From contig NZ_CP045798.1 of NCBI RefSeq assembly GCF_000746025.2, forward strand, positions 978,501-1,042,500: 64,000 bases of DNA. Reading direction: 5' to 3'. The position numbers and the translations under genes were made by a program. Each line of letters begins with the position of its first letter. The stretch's first letter is position 1. This document shows, one piece after another, positions 9,429 through 17,735 of this stretch. The notes under the pieces were generated by a model that had not been told where the DNA came from, searched no databases, and saw nothing but the letters and a program-made list of their open reading frames with translations. Source of the DNA: Thermanaerosceptrum fracticalcis (GTDB taxonomy: Bacteria; Bacillota; Peptococcia; DRI-13).

Positions 9429-10508
9429 CTAAGTTCGCCGCTTCATTCTATAAACATAGGCCAGTACCTCCGCTACAGCCTGATATAATTCGGCGGGAAT
9501 GGCCTCTCCTATTTCCACTTTCTGATACAATAACCTGGCCAGAGGTTTATTCTCTACCATCACCACGTTATTTTCCCGGGCGATTTCTTTAATCTTCAGG
9601 GCGATCTGGTCCTGCCCTTTCGCCACGACTACGGGTGCACTCATGTTTTCTGTGTACTGTAAGGCTACGGCGTAGTGCGTAGGGTTCGTAATCACAACTG
9701 TGGCTTTAGGCACATCGTGCATCATACGCCGGGTGGCCAGCTGGCGCTGCCGTTCTTTTATTTTTGCCTTTAACAGGGGGTCTCCTTCGATGGTTTTATA
9801 CTCCTCTTTAATCTCCTGTTTGCTCATTTTTAACGATTGCTCATATTCATAGCGCTGGTAAGCAAAATCAAGCACAGCAAGTACCAACAAAACAAGGATA
9901 ATGCGCCAAAGAGCAGAGAAGATGACATCACCCACCACCGTGATGGCGCTCATGAGGGGATAATCCATTAAGACGGTGAGGCGGGGAAGCTGTTCCAGCA
10001 GAAAAGAAACAGCAATAAAACCCACTAAAACAGTCTTTAAAACAGACTTTACCAGTTCAGCCAAGGCCCGCTTGGATAGAATCCGTTTTAAACCGGAGAT
10101 GGGATTTATCCTGTTTAAATCAAACTTTAAGGGTTCTGTGGTAAAAAGGAAACCAACCTGACCCACATTGGCCACATATCCCGCCACTAAAGCCGTGAGA
10201 ACAACAGGACCTACCATTTTCAAAGTTAATAACAGTACCTCATAGATCAAAAGTGAGGCATTTTCTACCGTCAGGTCATTTCCAGCGTAGTTAAAAACAT
10301 TAGCAAAAAATGCTTTGAATTCTACCATCATCTGGGGAAGCCACATCTTAAGCACCAGAAGCGACAAGGTCAGAACGATAACAGTAATGATCTCATTACT
10401 TTTACTGACCTGCCCCTTTTTTCTGGCTTCCTCTCTTCTGCGCGGCGTGGCTTTTTCCGTTTTTTCCCCGGCAAAAAGCTGTAAATTGATTTTGAAATGA
10501 TTTATCAT
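9429..10508 (-). CDS. flhB: FlhB, export apparatus protein and substrate-specificity switch
   Basis: FlhB is the export-gate component that self-cleaves to switch export from rod/hook to filament proteins. It has a basic N-terminus (GEKTEKATPRRREEARKKG), four hydrophobic segments and the autocleavage motif NPTH at residues 275-278. A normal FlhB C-terminal domain follows. Length 359 is typical. Its start overlaps the fliR stop by four bases. A separate C-terminal-only paralogue is encoded at 61456-61743. Confidence 0.97.
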   Translation of the reverse strand: MINHFKINLQLFAGEKTEKATPRRREEARKKGQVSKSNEIITVIVLTLSLLVLKMWLPQMMVEFKAFFANVFNYAGNDLTVENASLLIYEVLLLTLKMVGPVVLTALVAGYVANVGQVGFLFTTEPLKFDLNRINPISGLKRILSKRALAELVKSVLKTVLVGFIAVSFLLEQLPRLTVLMDYPLMSAITVVGDVIFSALWRIILVLLVLAVLDFAYQRYEYEQSLKMSKQEIKEEYKTIEGDPLLKAKIKERQRQLATRRMMHDVPKATVVITNPTHYAVALQYTENMSAPVVVAKGQDQIALKIKEIARENNVVMVENKPLARLLYQKVEIGEAIPAELYQAVAEVLAYVYRMKRRT

Positions 10509-11281
10509 ACCAGAACACTCATGATCTTATAGGTTTGTTGAATTAAATCCGTAAGCATTGCATTTAAAAGATAAACATAAAAGGGAATGACGACGATGAG
10601 AATGGCAAAACCCAAAACGATTTTAGCGGGCATGCCAACCATGAAGATATTCATTTGGGGAACGGTCCTGGACATAATCCCCAGGATAAAATCAGCAGCC
10701 AGGAGTGCGCCCACCAGCGGTAGGGATAACTTAAAGCCAAGTTCAAAGATATTGCCGAATAAACTAATCATACTTTGGTAAAATTCCGGACGAAGCGAGA
10801 GACTGCCAATGGGGATTACCTGAAAACTTTCGAAAAGGGCTTGCAAAAACAGGTGATGACCGTCTATCTGCAGGTATACTAAGAGCGCCAGGATGTATTT
10901 AAAATTACCCAACAGGGGAGCTTGCGTACCACTCATGGGGTCAATGACATTGACAATACCAAAACCCATTTGGGTATCAATAATTTGTCCTGCCAACTGA
11001 ACAGCGGCAAAGAAAAACTGTGTCGTGAGGGCCAGGGCAAAACCGATTAAAAACTCAGAGATAAATATGACGGTATAGGCCAGAAAACTTTCCGGGACAC
11101 TAAAATCATCAGCAACTCCCAGTCTCCAGGCCAGGAAGGATAAAATTAAGGCCAGGGCACCTTTCCAGAGAGCCGGAATACCCCTCGTACTGAAAATCGG
11201 GGCAAAGGCCAAACCAGAAAGACGTGCTAAGAGGATCAAGAACTTGTCATTTTCCTGTAAAAAAATTGTCAAAATGTCCAT
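10505..11281 (-). CDS. fliR: FliR, flagellar export apparatus membrane protein
   Basis: FliR forms part of the FliPQR export channel core in the basal body. The 258-residue product is highly hydrophobic with about six membrane segments. It has the family strings FAPIFSTRGIP and IDTQMGFGIVNVIDP. It follows fliQ and overlaps flhB by four bases. Start and length agree with the family. Confidence 0.96.
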   Translation of the reverse strand: MDILTIFLQENDKFLILLARLSGLAFAPIFSTRGIPALWKGALALILSFLAWRLGVADDFSVPESFLAYTVIFISEFLIGFALALTTQFFFAAVQLAGQIIDTQMGFGIVNVIDPMSGTQAPLLGNFKYILALLVYLQIDGHHLFLQALFESFQVIPIGSLSLRPEFYQSMISLFGNIFELGFKLSLPLVGALLAADFILGIMSRTVPQMNIFMVGMPAKIVLGFAILIVVIPFYVYLLNAMLTDLIQQTYKIMSVLV

Positions 11282-11297
11282 ACTACTTCCTTAAATA

Positions 11298-11567
11298 TTA
11301 ATACATCAACCTGGGTATAACTGCAAAGAGATTGCTGGTAAAGGCAATTAATAAATTGAGCATCCAGGGGCCGAAAATGATTAAACTCAAGAACACTACC
11401 ACGATCTTGGGCACAAAAGTCAACGTTTGTTCCTGAATTTGGGTGGTAGCCTGGAAAATGCTCACCAAAAGGCCGATAAGGAGACTGGCTCCTAAGAGTG
11501 GCCCTGCCAAAAGGAGAATAGTGTAAACAGCTTCCCGGCCTAAATAAATAATAAACTCCTGAGACAT
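11298..11567 (-). CDS. fliQ: FliQ, flagellar export apparatus membrane protein
   Basis: FliQ is a two-helix membrane protein of the FliPQR export channel. From the chosen ATG the product has 89 residues, the usual FliQ length, with two long hydrophobic segments and the family string QATTQIQEQTL. An in-frame ATG at 11585 is rejected because GAGGAGG lies about nine bases upstream of 11567. It lies between fliP and fliR as normal. Confidence 0.96.
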   Translation of the reverse strand: MSQEFIIYLGREAVYTILLLAGPLLGASLLIGLLVSIFQATTQIQEQTLTFVPKIVVVFLSLIIFGPWMLNLLIAFTSNLFAVIPRLMY

Positions 11568-11589
11568 GGGTTCTATCCTCCTCATCAGA

Positions 11590-12345
11590 CTAACGGAAGC
11601 TCATGATCAAGGTTTGCACTACCAGGTTCCAGCCATCCACCAGGATAAACAGGAGCAACTTAAAGGGTAGTGAGATCATCATAGGCGGGAGCATCATCAT
11701 ACCCATAGACATTAAGGTGCTGGAGACAACCATATCAATGACTATAAAAGGAATATAGATGATAAAGCCTATTTGGAAAGCGGTTTTTAACTCACTGATG
11801 GCAAAAGCGGGAATGATCACGTAAGTGGGAACTTCCTGAATACTATTAGGCTTATTCATTTTAGCCAAGTTAACGAATAAGGCCAAATCTTTCTCCCTGG
11901 TCTGTTTGACCATAAAATCACGGAGCGGAGTCATCCCTTTGGTTAAGGCTTCTTCTTGCGTAATAGCTCCCCTAAGATATGGCTGCAGAGCATTTTGATT
12001 TACTTCGTTCCAGACGGGAGCCATGACAAAAAAGGTTAAGAAGAGTGCCAGTCCAATTAACACCTGGTTGGGCGGCATTTGCTGCGTAGCCAGGGCGTTT
12101 CTGAGAAAAGAAAAGACTACAATAATCCGGGTAAAGGCTGTCATCAGAATAAGGATAGCCGGGGCTAAGCTTAAGATGGTTAAAAGGGCCAGAATCTGTA
12201 AGCTTAGAGCAATATCCTGGGGTTTCTCCGACGTACCCACATCAATACCTATTTTGGGAATAGGTAAGGGAGCAGCTAATGCTGTGGAAGATATCAGGAC
12301 CAATAAAACTATCGTGACTATGAAAAGTTTCTTCATCCTACTCAT
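11590..12345 (-). CDS. fliP: FliP, flagellar export channel protein
   Basis: FliP builds the pentameric core of the flagellar export channel. The 251-residue precursor begins with a cleavable signal peptide (basic start, then a hydrophobic run ending ALAAP). It has four membrane segments. Family strings are RIIVVFSFLRNALATQQMPPNQ and the C-terminal MMLPPMMISLPFK. GAGGAGAG precedes the ATG, and the start overlaps the fliO 3' end by eight bases. Confidence 0.96.
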   Translation of the reverse strand: MSRMKKLFIVTIVLLVLISSTALAAPLPIPKIGIDVGTSEKPQDIALSLQILALLTILSLAPAILILMTAFTRIIVVFSFLRNALATQQMPPNQVLIGLALFLTFFVMAPVWNEVNQNALQPYLRGAITQEEALTKGMTPLRDFMVKQTREKDLALFVNLAKMNKPNSIQEVPTYVIIPAFAISELKTAFQIGFIIYIPFIVIDMVVSSTLMSMGMMMLPPMMISLPFKLLLFILVDGWNLVVQTLIMSFR

Positions 12346-12868
12346 CGTGCTCTCCTCTTTTTACCATACGTGTCAAACGATGGGCACGATCAATTTGCTC
12401 TTTTAACTGCCGTTCAAAGGAGTTTGTTTCATCTTTCCCCGAACCTTGGCCAAGAGTTTTCCAGAGCTCCTTCATCCTGAACAAACCGCCTTTCAGGGGT
12501 TTCGGAGGATTCATCATACTGTCTTTTAATTCCAGCCAGGTAGTGTTGTCGGGTTCGATTTCTTGTAAAATGTTGATTTGCCCCTCACTTACCCCGACAA
12601 CATAAATCCTGGAGAAGATTTGCATCAGATAGATGCCTCTGTTCATACCTAAGGCTTGATAGTCGTAGATTTCAATCCAGCCTTTCTGTCTCTGCTCCAG
12701 AGTTTGCTGTTTTTTAAGAAGCTTAAGAATTCCGTAGGTTAATAAAAGAATAAGCGCAAGACTTATGATAATGCGGAAAAATAACCCTGCCACACTGGGA
12801 AGTTTTGCAATCTCCTGTGTCGAAGGATCACTCTGTGCAGTCAATATGAAAGGAAAAAAGTCCATCAT
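12338..12868 (-). CDS. fliO: FliO/FliZ, flagellar export assembly protein
   Basis: FliO (FliZ in Bacillus) is a bitopic membrane protein that helps FliP assemble. The product has one hydrophobic segment near residues 25-45 followed by a cytoplasmic SH3-like part with the pattern LEQRQKGWIEIYDYQALGMNRGIYLMQI. A basic tail follows. Sequence conservation is low in this family, so the assignment rests also on its place between cheY and fliP. The ATG at 12868 has AGGAG four bases upstream and is preferred over 12883. Confidence 0.86.
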   Translation of the reverse strand: MMDFFPFILTAQSDPSTQEIAKLPSVAGLFFRIIISLALILLLTYGILKLLKKQQTLEQRQKGWIEIYDYQALGMNRGIYLMQIFSRIYVVGVSEGQINILQEIEPDNTTWLELKDSMMNPPKPLKGGLFRMKELWKTLGQGSGKDETNSFERQLKEQIDRAHRLTRMVKRGEHDE

Positions 12869-12916
12869 TATGCTCCTGTACACACTAACTCCCCTTTACG
12901 GCAAAACCGAGTCGCC

Positions 12917-13279
12917 TTAACCTAAGGCTTTTTTGACAGCTTCCAGTACTCTCTCAGGCTGGAAGGGTTTTACGATAAAGTCTCTGGCTCCAGCTTGAAT
13001 AGCATCGATTACCATAGCCTGCTGCCCCATGGCACTGCACATGACGATACGGGCATTAGGATCAAACTGCTTGATCTTTTTTACCGCCGATATCCCATCA
13101 AGTTCAGGCATCGTAATATCCATGGTGACCAGGTCGGGGCGCAGGTCTTTATATTTATCCACGGCAATTTGTCCATTTTCAGCTTCACCTATCACATCAT
13201 AGCCGTTTTTTGTCAGGATGTCTTTTAACATCATCCTCATAAAAGCTGCGTCATCAACAATCAGTATTTTGAATCCCAT
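12917..13279 (-). CDS. cheY: CheY, chemotaxis response regulator
   Basis: CheY is the single-domain receiver that, when phosphorylated, binds the FliM/FliY switch and changes motor rotation. The 120-residue protein shows the acidic pocket D9-D10, phospho-acceptor D54 in VTMDITMP, the conserved Thr/Ser in VMCSAMG and the lysine in FIVKPF. It lies between fliY and fliO, the standard position in Bacillus and Clostridia. Confidence 0.96.
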   Translation of the reverse strand: MGFKILIVDDAAFMRMMLKDILTKNGYDVIGEAENGQIAVDKYKDLRPDLVTMDITMPELDGISAVKKIKQFDPNARIVMCSAMGQQAMVIDAIQAGARDFIVKPFQPERVLEAVKKALG

Positions 13280-13306
13280 TTGTGCTCCTCCTTTAATTCA
13301 TCATGT

Positions 13307-14419
13307 CTATTGTAAATTTTTTACCCTTTCCATAGGTGAAACAATTTCTGTAACCCTTACACCAAAGTTTTCATCAATAACAACAACTTCACCTTTTGCC
13401 AAGAGCTTTCCGTTTACCAGGATATCCACAGGTTCACCGGCCAGTTTATCCAATTCTATAATGGAACCTGAGGTCAATTCTAAAATTTCCCTAATCTTTT
13501 TATGGGTACGGCCCAGCTCAACTGATAACTGGAGACTGACATCCATGATCAAGTTAAGATTGGGTGGTACATTCATCGGGTTCATTTCATGATGCAACTG
13601 CGCAAATTGCACCTGAGAAACGGAAACATGGGCCTGCGACGGTGTTTCCGGCGCCGGTTTATGTTCGGGGATATAGGGTTGTGATACGGGCTCCGCCTTT
13701 TTCGTGAATTCATTTTGTACCGGTTTTTGCTTGGGTTGATATTTGGACATATCATTTGTACCCAGAAGTTCAGCCACCATATCCTTGGCGAAAGGTACGG
13801 GGATTAACTGCATCATCTCACTGTCTACCAGACCCTGGATGACAACCCGAAAAGATATTTTCACCAGGCTGTCGGGATACCCTCCCATAATGTCCTGTTC
13901 CCGCAGGTCAATTAAATCCAGAGTCGGGGGCGAGATATCGATACGTTTATTCAACATCTGGGACATAGAAGTGGCCGCAGAACCCATCATTTGGTTCATG
14001 GCTTCGCTCACGGCGCTGATATGTAGATCTGTAAGCTCCAGAGGAGGGTTACTGCCATCCCCCCCCATCATTAAGTCAACAATGACTCCCGCATCGTAGG
14101 TATGGATCACAAGAACGTTAGATCCTTTTAAACCATGGGTATATTTCACATCAACCACCACATAGGGTTTGGGGTAATTTTCTCTGATGGCCCGCAGATT
14201 TGTGATGGAAATCTGCGGTGTAGTAATTTCAACTTTTTTCCCTAGCAGGTAAGACAAGGTAGTTGCCGCCGATCCCATGGAGATATTGGCCAGCTCACCT
14301 AAGGCATCTTTTTCCAAATCACTTAACGTATCAGGAAGTATTTCATTTGTAGAAGTATTCGGGGTCACAGTTCCCCTTAACAGGGCATCTATCTCCTCTT
14401 GAGACAGAATGCTACTCAT
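13307..14419 (-). CDS. fliY: FliY, flagellar motor switch phosphatase
   Basis: FliY is a C-ring component in Firmicutes that combines a CheC-like CheY-P phosphatase with a FliN (SpoA) domain. The N-terminus SQEEIDALLRG is the CheY-P-binding peptide. Two CheC-like repeats follow (LGELANISMGSAAT and VSEAMNQMMGSAAT). A charged proline-rich linker leads to a C-terminal SpoA/FliN domain (SVELGRTHKKIREILELTSGS). The ATG at 14419, which overlaps the fliM stop by eight bases, is chosen over one at 14494 because the EIDALL peptide is normally N-terminal. Confidence 0.95.
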   Translation of the reverse strand: MSSILSQEEIDALLRGTVTPNTSTNEILPDTLSDLEKDALGELANISMGSAATTLSYLLGKKVEITTPQISITNLRAIRENYPKPYVVVDVKYTHGLKGSNVLVIHTYDAGVIVDLMMGGDGSNPPLELTDLHISAVSEAMNQMMGSAATSMSQMLNKRIDISPPTLDLIDLREQDIMGGYPDSLVKISFRVVIQGLVDSEMMQLIPVPFAKDMVAELLGTNDMSKYQPKQKPVQNEFTKKAEPVSQPYIPEHKPAPETPSQAHVSVSQVQFAQLHHEMNPMNVPPNLNLIMDVSLQLSVELGRTHKKIREILELTSGSIIELDKLAGEPVDILVNGKLLAKGEVVVIDENFGVRVTEIVSPMERVKNLQ

Positions 14420-15407
14420 TATCCTCACTCCCCTCCTGTTGAATCCTGCTGATTTGCACAGCCAGCTTGCTGCCCAACAAACCAGGTTTGCCATAGAATT
14501 TCAAACGCGACCCGGCATAAATTTCAATCTCAGAGTCCTTTTTTCTTTCCAAATCTATGACATCTCCCACCTGGAGTTCCAATAATTCTTTTACGGTAAG
14601 ACTGGTTTTACCTAGTACAGCCGTGAGAGGAATCCTGGCTTTTTCCACCACTTTCTGAATAAACTTGGAGCTGTCCTGATGCTGGGCTTTAATATTTGTA
14701 GTAAACCAAAATTTCGTGTTCAGTTTGCCCGAAAGGGTCTCCAGCATTAAACAAGGCAAACAAATGTTGATTAAGCCTTCCGTTTCCCCTATCTGGGTAT
14801 TGAGAGTAATGATAACCACCATCTCCAGAGGCGAAACAATTTGGGTGAATTGGGGGTTAATCTCGATGTTTTCTAAAAAGGCGTCTACATGAATCAGACT
14901 GGCCCAGGTTTCTGTAAAGAGGGAAAGAATTTTTTCTACGATTCTTTCCATGACGGTTTTTTCGATTTCGGTAAGGGGTCTGCCTTTAATTGTACTAAAG
15001 CCCGGTCCGCCGAACAGCCTGTCGATAATACTGAAGCCGATAACGGGGTTAATTTCCAGGATGGCCTTTCCTTCCAAAGGAGCTAGACTAAAAATATTTA
15101 AAATGGTTGGGTTTGGTATGGAACGGGTAAATTCCTCATAGGTTACCTGTTCCACCGAAGCCACCTTGACCATTACCCGGGTCCGCAGGCTGCCCGAAAG
15201 CAGGGTTGTGAGGAGTCGACAGAAATTATCATAAATGACTTCTATCGTATTCAACTGGTCTTTAGAAAATTTATTGGGACGGCGGAAATCGTAAACCCTG
15301 ATTTTTTTTGTGTTTTGTTCTTCACGAATTGCTTCAACGTCAACTTCCCCCGACTGCAGGGCTGACAATAACGCATCTATTTCCGATTGGGATAAAACCT
15401 CACTCAC
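14412..15407 (-). CDS. fliM: FliM, flagellar motor switch protein
   Basis: FliM forms the middle of the C-ring and binds CheY-P through its N-terminal peptide. The 331-residue product starts with SEVLSQSEIDALLSAL, then has the FliM core (RRPNKFSKDQLNTIEVIYDNF, NPVIGFSIIDRLFGG) and a C-terminal SpoA domain. The start codon is GTG with GGGAGGTGA upstream. It overlaps fliY downstream. Confidence 0.96.
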   Translation of the reverse strand: MSEVLSQSEIDALLSALQSGEVDVEAIREEQNTKKIRVYDFRRPNKFSKDQLNTIEVIYDNFCRLLTTLLSGSLRTRVMVKVASVEQVTYEEFTRSIPNPTILNIFSLAPLEGKAILEINPVIGFSIIDRLFGGPGFSTIKGRPLTEIEKTVMERIVEKILSLFTETWASLIHVDAFLENIEINPQFTQIVSPLEMVVIITLNTQIGETEGLINICLPCLMLETLSGKLNTKFWFTTNIKAQHQDSSKFIQKVVEKARIPLTAVLGKTSLTVKELLELQVGDVIDLERKKDSEIEIYAGSRLKFYGKPGLLGSKLAVQISRIQQEGSEDNE

Positions 15408-15450
15408 TTACTCACCTCCCACGCAGCCGCACAGCTAGATTAGTATATAT

Positions 15451-15894
15451 CTAGCTAAACAAGAAACTTTTAAAGTATACTTTTTGTACTTTACCTTTCT
15501 CCAGGAAAGAATTAACGGCCTCCATTACCGACTCCTTCAGTTTTTCTTTTCCTTCGGGTGTGCTTAAAACCTCCAGGGATTGTTTGGCTAAAACTGTAAT
15601 AATAGCATCCTGTAAGAGGGGCAGTTTTTCTTCCAGTTCTGATTTTACTTTACTGTTAGATAATTCTAAAGCAAATTGGGCTTTGATATAACGTTTTGTG
15701 GATTCGGAAAGATTTACCGTAAAAGATTCTGTCTCAAACATGGGACCCAATTGAACCTTTTTGTTTTCCGTTTCCTGGCCCTTTGTGGGCTGGGACAGAT
15801 TAACAATCCAAAAGACGAAAACACCAAGCAAGAGGATAACCACAGCCAGTAAAATCAACCGTATGTTTTTGGCAAGACCTTCCTTGGTATTCAT
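15451..15894 (-). CDS. fliL: FliL, flagellar stator-associated membrane protein
   Basis: FliL surrounds and supports the MotAB stator at the basal body. The 147-residue product has one N-terminal membrane helix (about residues 12-32) and an extracytoplasmic stomatin-like domain. The domain carries the family strings FTVNLSES and RYIKAQFALELS. The ATG at 15894, with AAAGGAAG upstream, is preferred over the GTG at 15903. It lies between motB and fliM. Confidence 0.93.
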   Translation of the reverse strand: MNTKEGLAKNIRLILLAVVILLLGVFVFWIVNLSQPTKGQETENKKVQLGPMFETESFTVNLSESTKRYIKAQFALELSNSKVKSELEEKLPLLQDAIITVLAKQSLEVLSTPEGKEKLKESVMEAVNSFLEKGKVQKVYFKSFLFS

Positions 15895-15911
15895 TTGGAA
15901 CACTTCCTTTG

Positions 15912-16676
15912 CTATTTGGGTTCATTTTTCATAATACTCTCACGGAGAATGACAATATCCACGCGGCGGTTTTTGCGGCGGTTCTCTTCACTATTGTTAT
16001 TTGGCACCAAAGGACGGTATTCTCCATAGCCAACGGCTGATAATTTACGCCCGTCTAATCCTTGAGTGATTAAAAACCTTAGCACGTTGGTGGCCCGTGT
16101 GGTGGATAATTCCCAGTTGGAAGGAAATTGTGGTGTATTGATGGGTAAATCGTCGGTATGGCCCTCGATGCGGACAGCATTGGGGATGTCTTTCAGTATC
16201 CCGCTGACATGTTTTAAGGTAGAAATAGAATCATTCAACAGGTCAGCCTTGCCCTTGGCAAAAAGCACACTGTCCTGAAACCTTAAAATCAAACCTCTTT
16301 CTTCTAAGTTTACCGTTATTTGTGCCTGGAGTTTTTTTTCTTCCAGGTAAGCTTCTAAATTTTTCTTAATTTCCTGGAGACTCTGCATCTCTTTTTGGGA
16401 TTGTAAATATTCGTCCAAATCCTTTTTACCTACCCCTTGACCACTCTCGGCCAGTTCCATGGCCGGCCCAGTAACTAAGGTATTACCGCCGTCCAATACA
16501 CCTAAAGCCCCTTTGATGGACATCACCACAGCCTGCCATTTAACGGCATCGATGGAGGAATAGGAATAGAGAAGGACAAAGAAAGTAAGGATCAGCGTTA
16601 CCATATCACCGTATGTAGTGAGCCAGAGGGGAGCCCCCGGGGGAGGCGAATCTTGTTTACGTCTGCGCCTAACCAT
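15912..16676 (-). CDS. motB: MotB, flagellar stator subunit
   Basis: MotB forms the peptidoglycan-anchored stator with MotA. The short basic N-terminus precedes a single membrane helix containing the proton/sodium-binding Asp in TYGDMVTLILTFF. The C-terminal OmpA-like domain has IEGHTDDLPI and the ELSTTRATNVLRFL peptidoglycan-binding helix. The 254-residue length is typical. The start overlaps motA by eight bases. Confidence 0.96.
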   Translation of the reverse strand: MVRRRRKQDSPPPGAPLWLTTYGDMVTLILTFFVLLYSYSSIDAVKWQAVVMSIKGALGVLDGGNTLVTGPAMELAESGQGVGKKDLDEYLQSQKEMQSLQEIKKNLEAYLEEKKLQAQITVNLEERGLILRFQDSVLFAKGKADLLNDSISTLKHVSGILKDIPNAVRIEGHTDDLPINTPQFPSNWELSTTRATNVLRFLITQGLDGRKLSAVGYGEYRPLVPNNNSEENRRKNRRVDIVILRESIMKNEPK

Positions 16677-17460
16677 GGGCCGTACCCTCTTCCCTTAGCT
16701 TTTCCAAACGCATTCTTTCTTTGGGCTCCAGGAAGGCCTTCATCTTCTCACCCACAATACGGGGGTTTTCCCCAGCCTGGATAGAGAGGATCCCTTCAAT
16801 CATAACTTCTTTGATTAATAACTCTTCACTGCTCCTGAGTTTTAACTTGCCCGCGATAGGTAAAAAAAGCAGGTTAGCTAAGAGGGAACCGTAAAAAGTG
16901 GTGATTAAGGCTACCGCCATGCCGGGGCCTAATTTACTGGGGTCGTTGAGGTCACGCAGCATGAGAATAAGGCCGATCAGGGTTCCCAGCATACCGAAGG
17001 CCGGTGCGCTGGCACCCATGGCTTCAAAGATGCCTGCCCCCACTTTATGACGCTCTTCCACAAAACTTATCTCCGTCTCCAGGATATTACGGACAAGCTC
17101 AGGATCAGTACCGTCTACAATCAACTGGATACCTTTCTTCAAGAATTCGTCTTTCGACTCTTCCGCTTCCGCCTCCAGGGCTAAAAGCCCCTCTCTTCTG
17201 GCTTTTTCCGCCAGTTTTACCAGGGTTATGATAACCTCTGCAGGCTTCTGGGTCTCTCCCTTAAAAGCAACTTTCACTATACTCATCACACTGACAATTT
17301 GGGAAAGGGGATAATTGATGAGGGTAGCGGCCATGGTGCCACCCAACACAATCATCGCCGAAGACAAACTCCAAAAGGAGGATAGTTCACCTTCCACAAG
17401 AATTGAGGCTACAATTAAGATGATTCCTGATACTGCGCCAATAATCGTTGCGAGATCCAT
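16669..17460 (-). CDS. motA: MotA, flagellar stator subunit
   Basis: MotA is the ion-channel stator subunit that pushes on FliG. The 263-residue product has four membrane segments. It has a cytoplasmic loop with charged residues (KLAEKARREGLLALE) and the signature region GASAPAFGMLGTLIGLI. The C-terminal part after the last helix is basic and charged. It is coupled to motB and follows flbD, so in this genome the stator genes lie inside the flagellar operon, unlike the separate motAB of Bacillus. Confidence 0.96.
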   Translation of the reverse strand: MDLATIIGAVSGIILIVASILVEGELSSFWSLSSAMIVLGGTMAATLINYPLSQIVSVMSIVKVAFKGETQKPAEVIITLVKLAEKARREGLLALEAEAEESKDEFLKKGIQLIVDGTDPELVRNILETEISFVEERHKVGAGIFEAMGASAPAFGMLGTLIGLILMLRDLNDPSKLGPGMAVALITTFYGSLLANLLFLPIAGKLKLRSSEELLIKEVMIEGILSIQAGENPRIVGEKMKAFLEPKERMRLEKLREEGTAHG

Positions 17461-17474
17461 GAAACCCCCTCTTT

Positions 17475-17672
17475 CTACAGGGAAACTGCTCTATGGTAGA
17501 TAGCTTGCTTGTAAGTGATGGTCTTTGCAATGATTTCCTCTACCGATTCTTTGACCACAAACTTTTTACCCGTAGTCAGCGTAATTATGGAATCGGGAGT
17601 GGCTTCCACTGTTTCAATCAGCTCGGCATTAACCGTGATGATATCGCCGTTAAGTCTGGTTAATGTAATCAT
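17475..17672 (-). CDS. flbD: FlbD/SwrD family flagellar protein
   Basis: FlbD (SwrD in Bacillus) is a small conserved protein encoded after flgE that increases motor torque. The 65-residue product begins MITLTRLNGD and contains NAELIETVEATPDSIITLTTG, the typical pattern of the family. It lies between flgE and motA, separated from flgE by a hairpin. Confidence 0.9.
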   Translation of the reverse strand: MITLTRLNGDIITVNAELIETVEATPDSIITLTTGKKFVVKESVEEIIAKTITYKQAIYHRAVSL

Positions 17673-17688
17673 CTTAACCCTCTTTCTG

Positions 17689-17725
17689 AAAAGCCCACCA
17701 CCCCGTAGTAAGGGTGGGGGCTTTC
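17689..17725 (-). terminator. Intra-operon hairpin between flgE and flbD (attenuator-like)
   Basis: On the minus-strand RNA, AAAGCCCCCACCC pairs with GGGTGGTGGGCTTT across an eight-base loop. The stem has about 13 pairs with one bulge and is followed by a short U run (TTTTC). It begins about ten bases after the flgE stop and ends before the flbD start. It may terminate part of the transcription or protect the flgE-side RNA 3' end. The weak U tract suggests only partial termination. Confidence 0.6.
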
Positions 17726-17735
17726 TTATTTATTA

